Under the pieces are notes generated by a model, which saw nothing but the letters and a program-made list of their open reading frames with translations, was not told the DNA's origin and made no database searches. From Gigantopelta aegis (lineage: Eukaryota > Mollusca > Gastropoda > Neomphalida > Peltospiridae): a stretch of 64,000 nt of DNA. Shown piece after piece: positions 33,725-44,759 of this stretch. The DNA lies in the NCBI RefSeq assembly GCF_016097555.1, contig NC_054712.1, forward strand, positions 41,329,562 through 41,393,561, given 5' to 3'. Positions within the stretch are counted from its first letter, which is position 1. Every line of letters starts with the position of its first letter. A program made the translations under genes and the position numbers.

Positions 33725-34172
33725 AAGAAAGAAATGTTTTATTTAACGACGCACTCAACACATTTTATTTACAGTTATATGGCGTCAGACATACGGTTAA
33801 GGATCACAAAGATGTTGAGAGAGAAACCCGCCGTCGCCACTTCATGGGCTATTCTTTTCGATTACGGTCAAGGTCAAAGTATTTTACGTGCACATTCAGA
33901 ACAAGCTGTTGTAGCGCACGCCTGTCGTGGGCACAAGAGCCGGCCTTGGCCGGCTCCGCCGTCCATGACAGGAAAGTTTTTCGATTAGCAGCAAGGGTTC
34001 TTTTATATGCACCGCCCCACAGACAGGGTAGTACATACCACGGCCTTTAATATGCAAGTCGTTTGTGCACTGGCTGGAACGAGAAATAGCCCAATGGGCC
34101 CACCGACGAGGATCGATCCCAGACAGACCGCGCATCGAGCGAGCGCTTTACCACAGGGCTACGTCCCGCCCC
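33725..34172 (-). mobile_element. SINE, head C, tail 1, carrying a 113-bp insertion
   Basis: The tail is at the left and the head (GAGGATCGATCCCAGACAGA, TTACCACAGGGCTACGTCC) at the right. The core is interrupted at TTTTCGATTA by the sequence 33865-33977. The outer flanks CGTGATCAGA (33715-33724 and 34176-34185) are the SINE's own target-site duplication. Confidence 0.88.
33865..33977 (+). mobile_element. Short ~110-bp retroposon-like element, copy 1
   Basis: It is inserted in a SINE and flanked by TTTTCGATTA at 33855-33864 and 33978-33987. It holds TTTTACGTGCACATTCAGAA, TTGTAGCGCACGCCTGTC, GGGCACAAGAG and the perfect hairpin GAGCCGGCC-TT-GGCCGGCTC. Copy 2 is at 39367-39474. There is no tRNA-like A/B box and no ORF; the family is not recognised. 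Confidence 0.82.
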
Positions 34173-34185
34173 TTTCGTGATCAGA

Positions 34186-35055
34186 TTTAACATTCGGCTG
34201 ACTGCCCTGGTCGCAAAAGAGGCGAGGAAAAGAAAGGAACATATGCTGGCATAGAACTGCCATCGACAGCAACAAAATTTAGAAAAGTGTTTACGACAAA
34301 ATGATATCTTTCTAGGCGTTTTGTCAATATAAAGATGTAATTAAGCCAACATAATATGAAACATTTTCACATTTTGCAAAAGTTAACTCTAAACCTAATC
34401 TCAACCCAATCGTATTAAAATTAGCTTCACTGGTTAATAACGATTACCTGTGGATCTAACAGCAGCCCGTTGGAGCTCATGTCCAGTTGACCTTTCATTC
34501 TACCAATCAAATCCTTACTTGCAGAATCATGCCAGTGACGTGAAAAGAATTTCAAAACTTTCGGAATTATGCCGAGGGTATACGAAATGAATCGGGTGTA
34601 TTATGGAAGTATGCCGGAAACTAATTTCAATATAAAATGTTAATGTTGAACTTTCGTTTCAAGACGGAAAAAACGTAATGTTATAGCCATAAAATATATT
34701 TATTCTAGTACACAATTCAGAGTTTATTACTGCACTTTTGTCCCCGTTTTTTAAATGTTGAAATAGGCCAACAAGTTCGCATATTCCTTAAGAGGCAATT
34801 TAATTGAATTGGAATTCTGCTATATGAACCACGGCCGTAACAGCCAAGGACTGCGTATGTAAACTTAATGCAAAATGGTTATGATTATCATTTAATCCCG
34901 TTGTCATAGAAATGGATCAACGTTCGGCCATACAGTGTTAAAATGATTATCCTTATGTTAAACACTAGTAATTTGAAATATACTAACGCCTCAATCTTTC
35001 TTTTCATACAATCTAAAAGAAACACCCATAAAATAAATAATATGGTGGTATATTT
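34186..35055. other. Stretch without recognised gene or repeat
   Basis: Mostly AT-rich single-copy-looking sequence. No frame of interest and no tRNA-like head. Confidence 0.4.
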
Positions 35056-35079
35056 ATGACACACCAGTACACATTTTTT

Positions 35080-35824
35080 GTTACTTTTAAAGATACTGAA
35101 CTTCGACTTTATCTCGAAATCTGGACTTGTTTTGTCGAATGCTTAACATATTATTTTGAAATATCGGCATATTATCTCAGGATTTTAACTTATAATGTTA
35201 AACTCTCGACCTGTTATCATGACTATATGCCACTGAAGGTATGTACGCATTGACAAGAGATAATAATAGCATTCGACAATATAATTAGAGAGCTCAAGAT
35301 AATAGGTTCAGCCCTCAACATCAATATAGTAAGTCGAGATCTCAACATAAGGCCACTTTCCATTAAGGTAATCTGCGTGCGGAAACGTGCATTTTCATAT
35401 CTACATTTTCGATATTTGACGTCATCAAAGTACTTTTTAGCCACAAGTAAACATCGATCGACCGTTTTTTCTGCGCATGCTGAATGCACACCCGTCTTAT
35501 TATCTCCAGCCCTCGACTTATTATTTTTAGAGCATTACTGATTATCTCAAGCGCTCGACTAATTATCTCGAGTGCTCGACTTATATTATCTCGAGCGTTT
35601 GACCGAGTGCTACACTTATTATGTTAAACTCTTGAATTATTATCTCTAGTGCTCGATTTGTTATCTCCAGCGCTCGACTCATTACCTTTAGCTCTCGACT
35701 TCCGTATCAGTACTGTACAGACAAAAAGAGAATTGCAAAAGAAAACGATATACATGTTGACGAGAGTTAATATGTTGAGCTTTTGACATAATACATTGAT
35801 AGCTTGAGATAATAAGTTGAGAGC
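35080..35824. repeat. Degenerate CTCGAC / TTATCTC repeat in both orientations
   Basis: GCTCGACTTATTATCTC-like words recur many times at about 20-26-bp spacing in 35490-35700. Reversed versions (GAGATAATA, GAGAGCTCAAGATAATAGG) occur in 35250-35345 and 35760-35825. The result is an imperfect large palindrome with degenerate arms. No ORF is credible. Confidence 0.7.
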
Positions 35825-35832
35825 TCAAAATC

Positions 35833-37872
35833 TAGGCCCCTGCGAAGCTTCGTATATTCGATTCAATTCGAAATCGTTTTTTGTGTATTCGGAATTTCGA
35901 ATATTGTTGTGTACGGACAATTGGAAAAAGAGGGGTAAACTATATGGCCAACCATTAACATTAATAAACAATAAACAATATGGAAGACAAAGCAGGAAAA
36001 AACTCACATTTTAAAATGAAATTCGTATAAGTAACCTATTAACTAAATAATACTTGTCACGGGGATTCTATAATTCCCGTAACTGAATAAAACACGATTA
36101 TCAAAATATCTCTCCTAACTGTATATCTATTAGATCTCTCTGTAACAGGCGGTTAAACCCTAGTATGGCTCGTCTCTAGGTATGATCAGAGATACGATCT
36201 TATATAGTATATATAATTATAGCACGTTAGTTCTCTAGAAACACAACAAAAACACAATACACTTTGGAATCTGTATTAATCTACGCTGACAAATGTACAG
36301 CCGTAGTAGTTAATTAATAACAACAATAATAACAACCCAGAACTGATCACTTAATTAGTTAATCTCTGGGTGTCTAGTTACACAATATGCGAATCACTTC
36401 ACCGTTACACCACACCCAAACGTGTGATAATTGAGAAACGTTTCCAGGAGAAGTTAATTAATAAAGGAATTACAACACCATTCCTAACTGGTTAATTTTT
36501 AATTAACCCTTACTACTCGTTCAGTAACGTGTGATAATTTAGGAACGCTTCCAGGGGAACTTAATTAATAAAGGAATTACAGCTCTATTCCTAACGGGTT
36601 AATTTTTAATTAACCCTAACTACTCATTCAGTAACCTTGTGACACAGAATTAATACTGGTACCGATCACAATAAAGACAATAACCTACAGTGTACCTAGG
36701 TCGTCTAAGATGACTGGCTAAGCTTTATATTACCAAATACTCATATAATGTTAGAACTAAAAGTCTACGATTTACTTCGTCAGATGACCGAAGACACTGT
36801 CTAAAGAATATTGGTATAATACAGTATCAAAATATTTAAAGTCACATCAATCACATCAAGGTTATACACAGAGCAGAAATAATATTTACCAATGTCCAAA
36901 CGGACTAACGTTCCCTGGGAGCCGTCCTTTTCTCGTTCTCCTAGATATCTCTAAATCCTAGCTATTTATTATAAATCAGAATACGCCTGGGGGTACAAGG
37001 CGGTACCTCCCCCTATCATCTGATATTCCAACTCTACTAGAGTCGGTATATTTCTCTCTGATCGTCAGACTTACTGACGCCATCGTCGCCAAATCACGGT
37101 TGTAAAACCCGCACTCGCAGAGGTATTACGTAACTACTCGCCACATGGCCTCCACAGCTGGACTAAGTGCATATTGGAATGTCCGATCGCGCGAAGTATT
37201 ACGTAACAAGTTGCCCACCTGCGCTACGGGCAACGAAACTGCACACGGCCCTCTAACACAATTAAAAATCGCCACAGATTTAACAAATTTAAGAGCATGT
37301 TCCGTCACAATACTCTTATCATACGTATTTTGTAGTTTGCTGATTGGTTGCTTATTAGCCCAAATGTAGACTCGTTGCCTACAGTACTGCACTGCTACAA
37401 GGCTAATTGAATGATGTTTTAGTTTTTTTAAGTACGAGATGAATATTACTTTATTAACAGACTATTTAAATGAACCCTTTTTATATAAAAATTGGTGATG
37501 AGTGTTAATTTCCATATGTTTACTTGAAGCCAATAAATGATCACTTCCAAGATATTATCTCGTGTTAGTTCAACTGTTCAACTTATGTACACATTATTGA
37601 TGGTTTTCTATTTACGGGCGTTTTATTATTTAAACTTCAACCTTGTGTAATCATGTTAATCACCGGACGTACACCCAATGCAGTGGATATTTATACTGTC
37701 TTTCTAATTTATACTGTCTTTCTAATTTCCTTCACTGAGCAGAATATTCCTTCGTGACCCGCATCTAACAAACTTGATTATTCTCCAAGGTATTCGAGAT
37801 TCGAGATTCGATTCGATTCGAACATTTTCGAATATTCGATTCGACCGGAAAATTGAGATTCGCAGGGTCCTA
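35833..37872. mobile_element. hAT-like nonautonomous element split by a solo LTR
   Basis: The termini TAGGCCCCTGCGAA (left) and TTCGCAGGGTCCTA (right) are inverted repeats. The next parts are rich in ATTCGATTCGAA-type words on both sides. An 8-bp duplication, TCAAAATC, flanks it at 35825-35832 and 37873-37880, as in hAT transposons. Without the LTR insertion (36055-37309 plus one 5-bp duplication) it would be about 780 bp. It has no transposase. Confidence 0.8.
36055..37309 (+). mobile_element. Solo-LTR-like element, copy A
   Basis: It starts TGTCACGGGGATTCTATAAT, ends TGTTCCGTCACA and is flanked by a perfect 5-bp duplication ATACT (36050-36054, 37310-37314). TG...CA ends with a 5-bp duplication and no internal ORF fit a solo LTR. 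Copies B (41153-42306) and C (51783-52920) are alignable along their whole length. The TGTNR-like ends leave a Ginger-type DNA transposon as an alternative. The strand given is only the orientation shared with copy C. Confidence 0.82.
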
Positions 37873-37884
37873 TCAAAATCATAA

Positions 37885-38222
37885 GCTACATGTTTCCATT
37901 AGTAGCAAGGGATCTTTATATGCACATTTTCACAGACAGGAAAACACATACCACGACCTTTGATCAGTTGTGATGCACTGTTTGGAACGAGGAAAAAACC
38001 GAATCAATTAAATGAATCCACCAAGGTGATTCGATCCTTCGATGCAAGCGAGTTTCTTCTCTCAATATCTGTGTGGTCCTTAACCATATGTCTGACGCCA
38101 TGTAGCCGTCAATAAAATGTGTTGAGTGCGTCTTTAAATAAAACATGTCCTTCCTTCCTGTCCTCAGTATGCAGCCATCCTTAATTGGATATAAGCACGA
38201 AAATATGTTGACACGAAATGAA
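37885..38222. mobile_element. Mosaic of three SINE fragments
   Basis: 37885-38052 is a minus-strand type A SINE without tail. 38053-38157 is a plus-strand tail 1 (CAATATCTGTGTGGTCCTTA to AAATAAAACATGTCC). 38163-38222 is a head D-type 3' end (CCTTAATTGGATATAAGCAC). The junctions carry no target-site duplications, so deletion or recombination between copies is likely. Confidence 0.75.
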
Positions 38223-38412
38223 TTGCAGTCATCGTAAGATGTTTTTAACTGACAGAACCTGTTTATAAATCGTGTGTGCATTTCTTTCTATTTGTGTGTG
38301 TCTGGTGTCTATCCGTATATTTGTTAAAATCTGTGTAACGTTTTTATATTCACATCCTTTGAAACATCATTCTTTGAGCAAAACATGTTGTGCATCAATT
38401 AACAGGTATTAC

Positions 38413-38738
38413 TTAAAGGCATACTGTCACGGATTTAAGGACCTTATTTCTCTAAAAATGGATAATAACTAAAAATTACATTAATTGTTGGAAACCAAAT
38501 ATAGCTATTGCATCACGTTAACTGAACCATGATGGAATGAAATCCATGTCAACCCTCTCGGCAATTTTAATTTTTGAATTATGAACCATTGCCATAATTC
38601 AATTATTTTTACAAAATATCATTAATAAATGGAGTATGGTGGTTATGAAGATGGTTGGATAAAGTACATTATTTTTGTTCAGGTAATACTTTGTTAGACC
38701 ATTAAATAGGTCAGTGGTCTGTGACAATATGCCTTTAA
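38413..38738. mobile_element. TTAA MITE, family 3
   Basis: The ends TTAAAGGCATACTGTCACGG and TGTGACAATATGCCTTTAA are inverted repeats with TTAA on both sides. There is no ORF. Its right TTAA (38735-38738) is also the left TTAA of the next element. Confidence 0.82.
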
Positions 38739-39267
38739 AGGGATATTCTTGAGTTTGCTGCATTGTAAGATATTTCCGACTAATAAAATATTTCAACGAT
38801 TAAACTTACATATTAAATATATTAACTTTTTTAGAATATCAAAATCCAGTTTGGGCTTCTTACAAATATTAAGACGACTAGAAACACATTGAATATACAG
38901 ACACTGATATTCTAAACAAGAAAATATATTTAATATCTAAGTTTAATCGTAGAAATATTTATATTAATCGAAAACATCTTACAATGCAGCAAACTCAGAA
39001 ATGTCTCTTTAATATTTGTAAAAAGCCCAAACTGGAGTTTGTCTTCAAATCATTTCGTACGTACGAACAAAATTATTTTAGGAAATAAAATGAAATTTAA
39101 CCTAGTACAAATATTAGAACGATCAGAAACACGTTTAATATACAGCCACTAATATGTTATACAGAAAAATATACACATGTATTTGATATATAATTAAAAT
39201 CGTTAAAAAGTCTCTGTTACTCGATAACATCTTTAAAATTGCAGCAAACTCGGGAATGTCCCTTTAA
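38735..39267. mobile_element. Rearranged TTAA MITE family 1 with an inverted duplication
   Basis: Left arm (38735 to about 38840), then an inverted copy of the left ~170 bp ending TCAGAAATGTCTCTTTAA (39012), then the normal right arm (39013-39267, GCAGCAAACTCGGGAATGTC). The first two blocks fold back on each other. Confidence 0.8.
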
Positions 39268-39366
39268 ACTACCCAACTTATAACAGTTTACAGCTATTAT
39301 TTCCACCTGAGTGGCCTGTTGGCGATCTTCCGTTAACGGACTTAATTTGCACCTGGACTCCGTTCT

Positions 39367-39474
39367 ATCAGGTCAGGTCAGGTCATAAGGCTTTACGTGC
39401 ACATTCAGAGCAAGCTCTTGTAGCGCACGCCTGTCCTGGGCACAAGAGTTGGCCTCGGCCGGCTCCTCCGTCCA
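39367..39474 (+). mobile_element. Short ~110-bp retroposon-like element, copy 2
   Basis: It is flanked by a perfect 12-bp duplication, GGACTCCGTTCT (39355-39366, 39475-39486). It matches copy 1 in TTTACGTGCACATTCAGAGC, TTGTAGCGCACGCCTGTC and GGGCACAAGAG; the hairpin is slightly mutated (TTGGCCTCGGCCGGCTC). It starts with a tandem AGGTCAGGTCAGGTCA. Confidence 0.82.
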
Positions 39475-39857
39475 GGACTCCGTTCTGTGCACTAATAATC
39501 TAGTTATAGTAGAGATGTGACGTAGACACTTCGTTTAGTGGACTAATTAACTTGACCATTACTATTTAACAGGAGGTCATCACTGATTAAACTGGGGGCG
39601 TTAATGGTGAAATACTCATTAGTACAAGAGGCAAATGGCGTTAAACTTTGTTTTAATGTCCACATATCACGTTGTTTTTGAGAGGCAGGAATTTCGGTAG
39701 AGGACAGAGTTTGATGAACCAGTGGTCACGTGACCGGTGTCGCTAGACCTAGGAGAGGAATATTGGAGAGGAATACACCTGGAGCGCGTTGGGTCCTGAG
39801 ATCGATCGATTTCTGTGGATTCGGAGTCCCAACCGATATTAAAGTGTGTTTAGTTTA

Positions 39858-40013
39858 CAGGCCCGTAGCCAGGATTTTGAGGGGGTGGGGGTCGTTTAGG
39901 CTTATGGTGAGGCAATTTTGCGTTGAATATTGAAAAAAAGTCACCGGTAGGGGGACAGACCGACCCTCCCCCCCCCCCCCCCCTCTCCCATGCCCCCATT
40001 GGCTACGGGTCTG
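39858..40013. mobile_element. Possible short MITE with CAGGCCCGTAGCCA ends
   Basis: CAGGCCCGTAGCCA at the left and TGGCTACGGGTCTG at the right are inverted with one mismatch. The interior has G-rich and C-rich runs (39968-39983). The target-site duplication is unclear (TTTA or TTTAC nearby). The frames that cover it are accidental. Confidence 0.5.
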
Positions 40014-40015
40014 AT

Positions 40016-40279
40016 TTACTGACACCACTTAGCTACAGCACTATCGGCTATTATTGGATGTTAAACATTTCGATAATTGTCACGTATAGTCTTAAAGCAA
40101 ATCCGCTATATTTCTTCATTACAAGCAAGGGATTCTTTATATGTTCTTTCCCTCAGACAGGACAGAAAATTCCATAGTCCTGCAGTCATGTTGGACGAGA
40201 AACAAAAAAACAATTAAAGAATGGAATGAAGATCCACAGCAGGGGGAACGCTCTACCGATTGAACTGTTCCCGCCCCCG
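40016..40279 (-). mobile_element. Diverged SINE, head A, tail 2
   Basis: On the minus strand it runs from the head (GGAACAGTTCAATCGGTAGA) through the core to the tail (CAATAATAGCCGATAGTGCT). It is an old copy with several indels, followed by a core scrap (TTCCAACCAGTGC). Confidence 0.72.
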
Positions 40280-40313
40280 AGTTCCAACCAGTGCTTTCCT
40301 GGCAAGCGCTTAG

Positions 40314-40386
40314 AGAATGAAAGAATGTTTAACGACACCCCTGCGCGAAAAATACATCGGCTGATGGGTGTCTAACTATGGTAAAT
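40314..40386 (-). mobile_element. LINE 3'-tail fragment
   Basis: On the minus strand: AGACACCCATCAGCCGATGT, then TCGCGCAGGGGTGTCGTTAA and ACATTCTTTCATTC. It has the same 3' terminus as 13290-13374 and no coding remnant. Confidence 0.6.
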
Positions 40387-40538
40387 GCGTCAATGGAGGT
40401 GCTTAGAGAGTCGGCATCAGTGATCACTAGATAGCATTTATCTTACAATCTGTTGTTTCACATTGTATCTAGGGATCGTTAATGAGTTAACTACTGTTAT
40501 AAGAAGTGAGTTTTTCGATAAATGGCATCTAACAGACA

Positions 40539-40897
40539 TTAAAGGAACATTCCTGAGTTTGCTGCATTGTAAGATATTTCAGACTAATGCAATGTTTCTA
40601 CGATTAAACTTACATATTAAATATATTTTCTTGTTTAGAATATCAATGTCTGTATATTCAATGTGTTTCTGGTCGTCTTAATATTTGTAAGAAGCCCAAA
40701 CTGGATTTTGTTTTCAAGTAATTTTGTACGTACGAAAAAAACATTTTTAGGAAATTTACTTTAATATAAATATTAGAACGATCAGAAACACGTTTAATAT
40801 ACAGCCACTACTATTTTATGTAATTACAGTCGTTAAAAAGTCTCTGTTAGTCGATAACATCTTAAAAATTGCAGCAAACTCGGGAATGTCCCTTTAA
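40539..40897 (+). mobile_element. Complete TTAA MITE, family 1
   Basis: TTAA stands at both ends, with left TTAAAGGAACATTCCTGAGT and right AAACTCGGGAATGTCCCTTT. The interior includes CCCAAACTGGATTTTG and TACGTACGAA. It is a good reference copy. The 72-codon frame at 40463-40681 is not a gene. Confidence 0.9.
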
Positions 40898-41152
40898 GGT
40901 AGAATTCTAATCCTCAAAGATCAGACATATGTCTCGTATTTACGGCGCATTCACGCTTGCACGTGCAGTTAACTTATACGTCATATAGTATCGGTGTTAT
41001 TTTGCCGTTCGTATCATCGCCGTTAAATAGTCAATCATATGTTTTTTTAAACAGATCTACCACGTGTAGTTTGGCAGTGTGATACGACAAATATTAGACA
41101 GAGTCCGCTGCAATAGGAATGTAAGAAATCAAACAAATGGTTGATAGAGCAG

Positions 41153-42306
41153 TGTGACGGAACATGCTCTTAATTTTGTTTTCGCCTGTGGCGATATTGA
41201 TTGTTTTAGAGGGCCGTGTGCAGTTCCAATATGCACTTAAGCTCAGGTGGGCACTTTGTTACGTAATACCTCTGCGCGACGGTGGTTGTGCTCTTTCCAA
41301 TACACACCCAGATCAGAGGCGGAGGCCAGGTGGCCAGTAGTTACGTAATACCTCCGCGAGTGCGGTTTTTACGACCGTGATTTTGGCGACTACGCGTCAT
41401 CAAGTCTGGCCATCTAAGAAAAATATGCCGGCTTGGTCGCTGTGGAAATATCACTTGATAGGGGGAGGACCGCCTTGTACCCCCAGGCGATATTTGGTTT
41501 TTATAATAAATAGCTAGGGTTTTAGAGATGTCAGGCAGAAACATATTGGAAGGCTTCCAGGGAACGCATCTGTTTGGACTTGGTAAATATTATTTCTGCT
41601 CTGTTGTATAACCTTGATGTGATTGATGTGACTTTAAATATTTTAATACTGTATTATACCAATATTATTTAGACGGTGCTGCCGGTAATCTGACGCAGTA
41701 AACTGTAGGCTCACTGTTTAATATATATAAAGCTTAACCAATCATCCTAGAGGACCTAGGTAAACTGTAGGTTATTGTCTTTATTGTGATAGGTACCAGT
41801 ATTAATTCTGTATTACAAGGTTACTGAATGAGTAGTTAAGGGTTAATTAAAAATTAACCAGTTAGGAATAGAGTTGTAATTCCTTTATTAATTAAGTTCC
41901 CCTGGAAGCGTTTCTCAATTATCACACGTGTTGGTGTTGTGTCACGGTGAAGTGATTAGAATATTGTATAAACTAGACACCTAGTGATTAACTAATTAAG
42001 TGATCAGTTCTGGGTTGTTACTATTTGTTGTTGTTAATTAACTACTGCGGCAGTACATTTGTCAGCGTAGATTAATACAGATTCCAAAGTGTATTGTGTT
42101 CTTGTTGTGTTTTCTAGTGAACTAAACGTGCTATATTATATATACTTTATATAAGATCTCATCTCTGTTCATACCTAGAGACGAGCCACGCGGGTATATA
42201 CTGCCCGATACAGAGAGATCTAATAGATATACAGTTAGGAGAGATATTTGGATAATCGTGTTTCATTCATTCATTCAGTTACGGGTATTATAGGATCCCC
42301 GTGACA
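41153..42306 (-). mobile_element. Solo-LTR-like element, copy B
   Basis: An inverted copy relative to A and C. It begins TGTGACGGAACATGCTCTTA, ends GGATCCCCGTGACA and is flanked by AGCAG at 41148-41152 and 42307-42311, a perfect 5-bp duplication. No gag or pol remnant is present. Confidence 0.85.
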
Positions 42307-42331
42307 AGCAGCAAGGAATCAAAGTCAGTGG

Positions 42332-42335
<4 letters not shown>

Positions 42336-42370
<35 letters not shown>
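42336..42370. repeat. (TA)n microsatellite
   Basis: An uninterrupted TA run just outside LTR copy B. Confidence 0.9.
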
Positions 42371-42373
<3 letters not shown>

Positions 42374-42589
42374 GTAAGAAATCAAAAGTAATGATATGTG
42401 TTGTCCTGTCTGGGGGAATGTGTATACAGAATATGCATCGCTGATTTTTCGTAAGACGTACATGTACTTTACAAGACTCTCAAAACACTGAATAACCGAA
42501 ATAATATGACGTTAATCACATGATAGTCGTAGTATCACGTGGTGAGATGATTGCCTACAGACGTTCCTGTTCTTTCATATCAAAAGAAA

Positions 42590-42960
42590 AAGTTTGTTTT
42601 ATTTAACGACGCCACTAGAGCACATTGATTGTTTTATCTTATCATCGTCTATTGGACGTCAAACATATGGTCATTCTGACACTGGTTTTTAGAGGAAACC
42701 CGCTGTCGCTACATAGGCTACTCTTTTACAACAGGCAGCAAAGAATCTTTTATTTGCGCTTCCCATAGGCAGGATAGCACAAAACATGGCCTTTGTTGAA
42801 CCAGTTATGAATCACTGGTCGGTGCAAGTGGTTTACACCTACCCATTGAGCCTTGCGGAGCACTCACTCAGGGTTTGGAGTCGGTAGAGCCTCGACTGGG
42901 ATCCGAACCCAGTACCTACCAGCCTGTAGACCGATGGCCTAACCACGACGCCACAGAAGC
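42590..42960 (-). mobile_element. SINE, head B, tail 2
   Basis: The tail is at the left (GTTTTATTTAACGACGCCAC, CTATTGGACGTCAAACATAT) and the head at the right (GGGATCCGAACCCAGTACC, ACGACGCCACAGAAGCCGG). A poly-G run (42962-42982) follows the head directly, with a short deletion inside the head. Confidence 0.85.
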
Positions 42961-42982
42961 CGGGGGGGGGGGGGGGGGGGGG

Positions 42983-44125
42983 CGGGGGCTATGATTTACA
43001 CTCCACGCAATCAAATATTAAAAATAATATGTTAAAACTGCATAAAATGTTTTATTAGACTTACATTCTTTATAAGTTTTAACAGTGAAAAAATGTCAAT
43101 ATTAGCAAAGGAGAAGCTGTGATGTTCGAGTTTGTTCATTTGTCACCACACGGCGGGTTTTTAGTGAGGCCTCACACCGGCGGGGTCGAGAGATGAATCG
43201 GGACAAGCGGGCCCCCATTTTACCCCCCTCCGAGCACCTTCATCGTTTAATGACTGTCGACACGTCGGTTCATAATCAGAACTCGTCTTTTGTGGTAGGC
43301 AATTAAAAGTGTCTACCCATCTAACATTAAATCGACAATAGACTGGCGGCTCGTCTGAAAGACTTCTTCTCTCTCGTCTGCTACGCCTCGCTGTGAGGCA
43401 TTCAAGTAGAGACGGTGTAGTCTGAACGCACAGGCGGCATATCCATTGAGATTAATTTATCATCGTGTACAACTGTTTCTTTTCATTTGTAAGTAGACAA
43501 TATTGGCCATGGAATTTTATTAATTACGTTCTTTGGTGGTCGCCGGCGAAGAGGCGGTGACGGTGTGGTGCGGTGTGAAACTCGCCGACGGAGTCTTGAT
43601 AAAGAAGGTGTGGGAACTTCATTACGAGATAATTGAGGGTGTCATAACTATACTGTACGATACATCATTGGGGCGCTTATAATATCTGCCTGTACGTCTT
43701 TACAACCGCATTTCTATTTTTGGATTATAATGAGAGAATTTAATACAAAGATTAAAATATAGATATAAGAGGCAGGGGTAGATTTAGAGAGAGGGAGACC
43801 CCCGGAGTGTACGGCCCTGGTCAATAATGTGTAAGACGAAACGGCGACAAAGCGCTCTGCTAAATAAGAGCAGTATACCCACAGAATGCCCAACACTGGC
43901 GTGCGACGGTTTTGTAATAGACACATATTGAAAATACACTCCACAGTGTAGCTTTTGGATGCCACGGTTATCTTGAAACTTTCTCCACTACATTATTTAC
44001 GATATCTAATAAAAAAAAATATTTAACCTGCATGTAGGCCTATCAAATTTCATTGTGTGACCCAGCAATAACTTTGAAATAGTACGCCATGAAAATCCTA
44101 ATTTAGAAGTTGACCTACCCCCATA
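42983..44125. other. Largest repeat-poor island; no gene proven
   Basis: About 43130-43640 is CpG-containing, complex and free of recognised repeats (for example GGCGGGTTTTTAGTGAGGCC, TCGCCGGCGAAGAGGCGG). It holds no long ORF. A conserved noncoding element, promoter or small exon would be possible, but the sequence alone does not show it. Confidence 0.35.
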
Positions 44126-44150
44126 CCCCCCCCCCCCCCCCCCCCCCCCC
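44126..44150. repeat. 25-nt poly-C tract
   Basis: An uninterrupted C run after CCCCCATA. Confidence 0.9.
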
Positions 44151-44259
44151 AATTGTAGGAAAGTTCCAGCAGACTCCCGTGACCTTGATGGGTTTTTTAT
44201 TTTATGTTTTTATTACCCCAGATGTCAAGGTTGGGGTGCCTTGAATCATCGTCTTACAA

Positions 44260-44395
44260 TGTACAACAATAATAATAATATTATAACATATTTCATATAT
44301 ACTTGTATGCACACATACACACACATATACACACATACACACACATACATACATATATACTTATACATACATACATACATACATACATACATGAT
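44260..44395. repeat. Compound (AAT)n-(AC)n-(CATA)n microsatellite
   Basis: AAT units near 44265, ACACAC/ATAC units 44310-44350 and CATA units 44365-44391. Tyr/Thr/His-rich frames over it are artefacts. Confidence 0.88.
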
Positions 44396-44711
44396 ACATA
44401 TGGTAGTACATTCATTTCATTTGTCGTCTACATTGCGTAAGCATATCCATATTTAGGTATTTTAAATGATCTGAGGGTCAAAATGGATAGGTAAAACGAC
44501 CATAGAGGGGAGAAACGAAAGGGAAAGAAAGGATAGAAAGGAAAGGTTTGTCTATAAACACCCAAATGTTTGGGGGTTTTGTTGAATAACTGCTTTAAGT
44601 GGGTGTCTAATGTAGTAAGAACAACACTTTGCATCCTAGAAATATGAATGAAATATGGTAAAAATAGGTGAGTTTCAAAAAGAAGTATGGCAAACAGTTG
44701 TTTTTTTTTTT

Positions 44712-44759
<48 letters not shown>

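Noticed and set aside
36055..42306. LTR copies A and B (or A and C) as the two ends of one retrotransposon
   Set aside because: A and B are in opposite orientation, A and C enclose many unrelated elements, no gag or pol lies between, and A and B each have their own 5-bp duplication.
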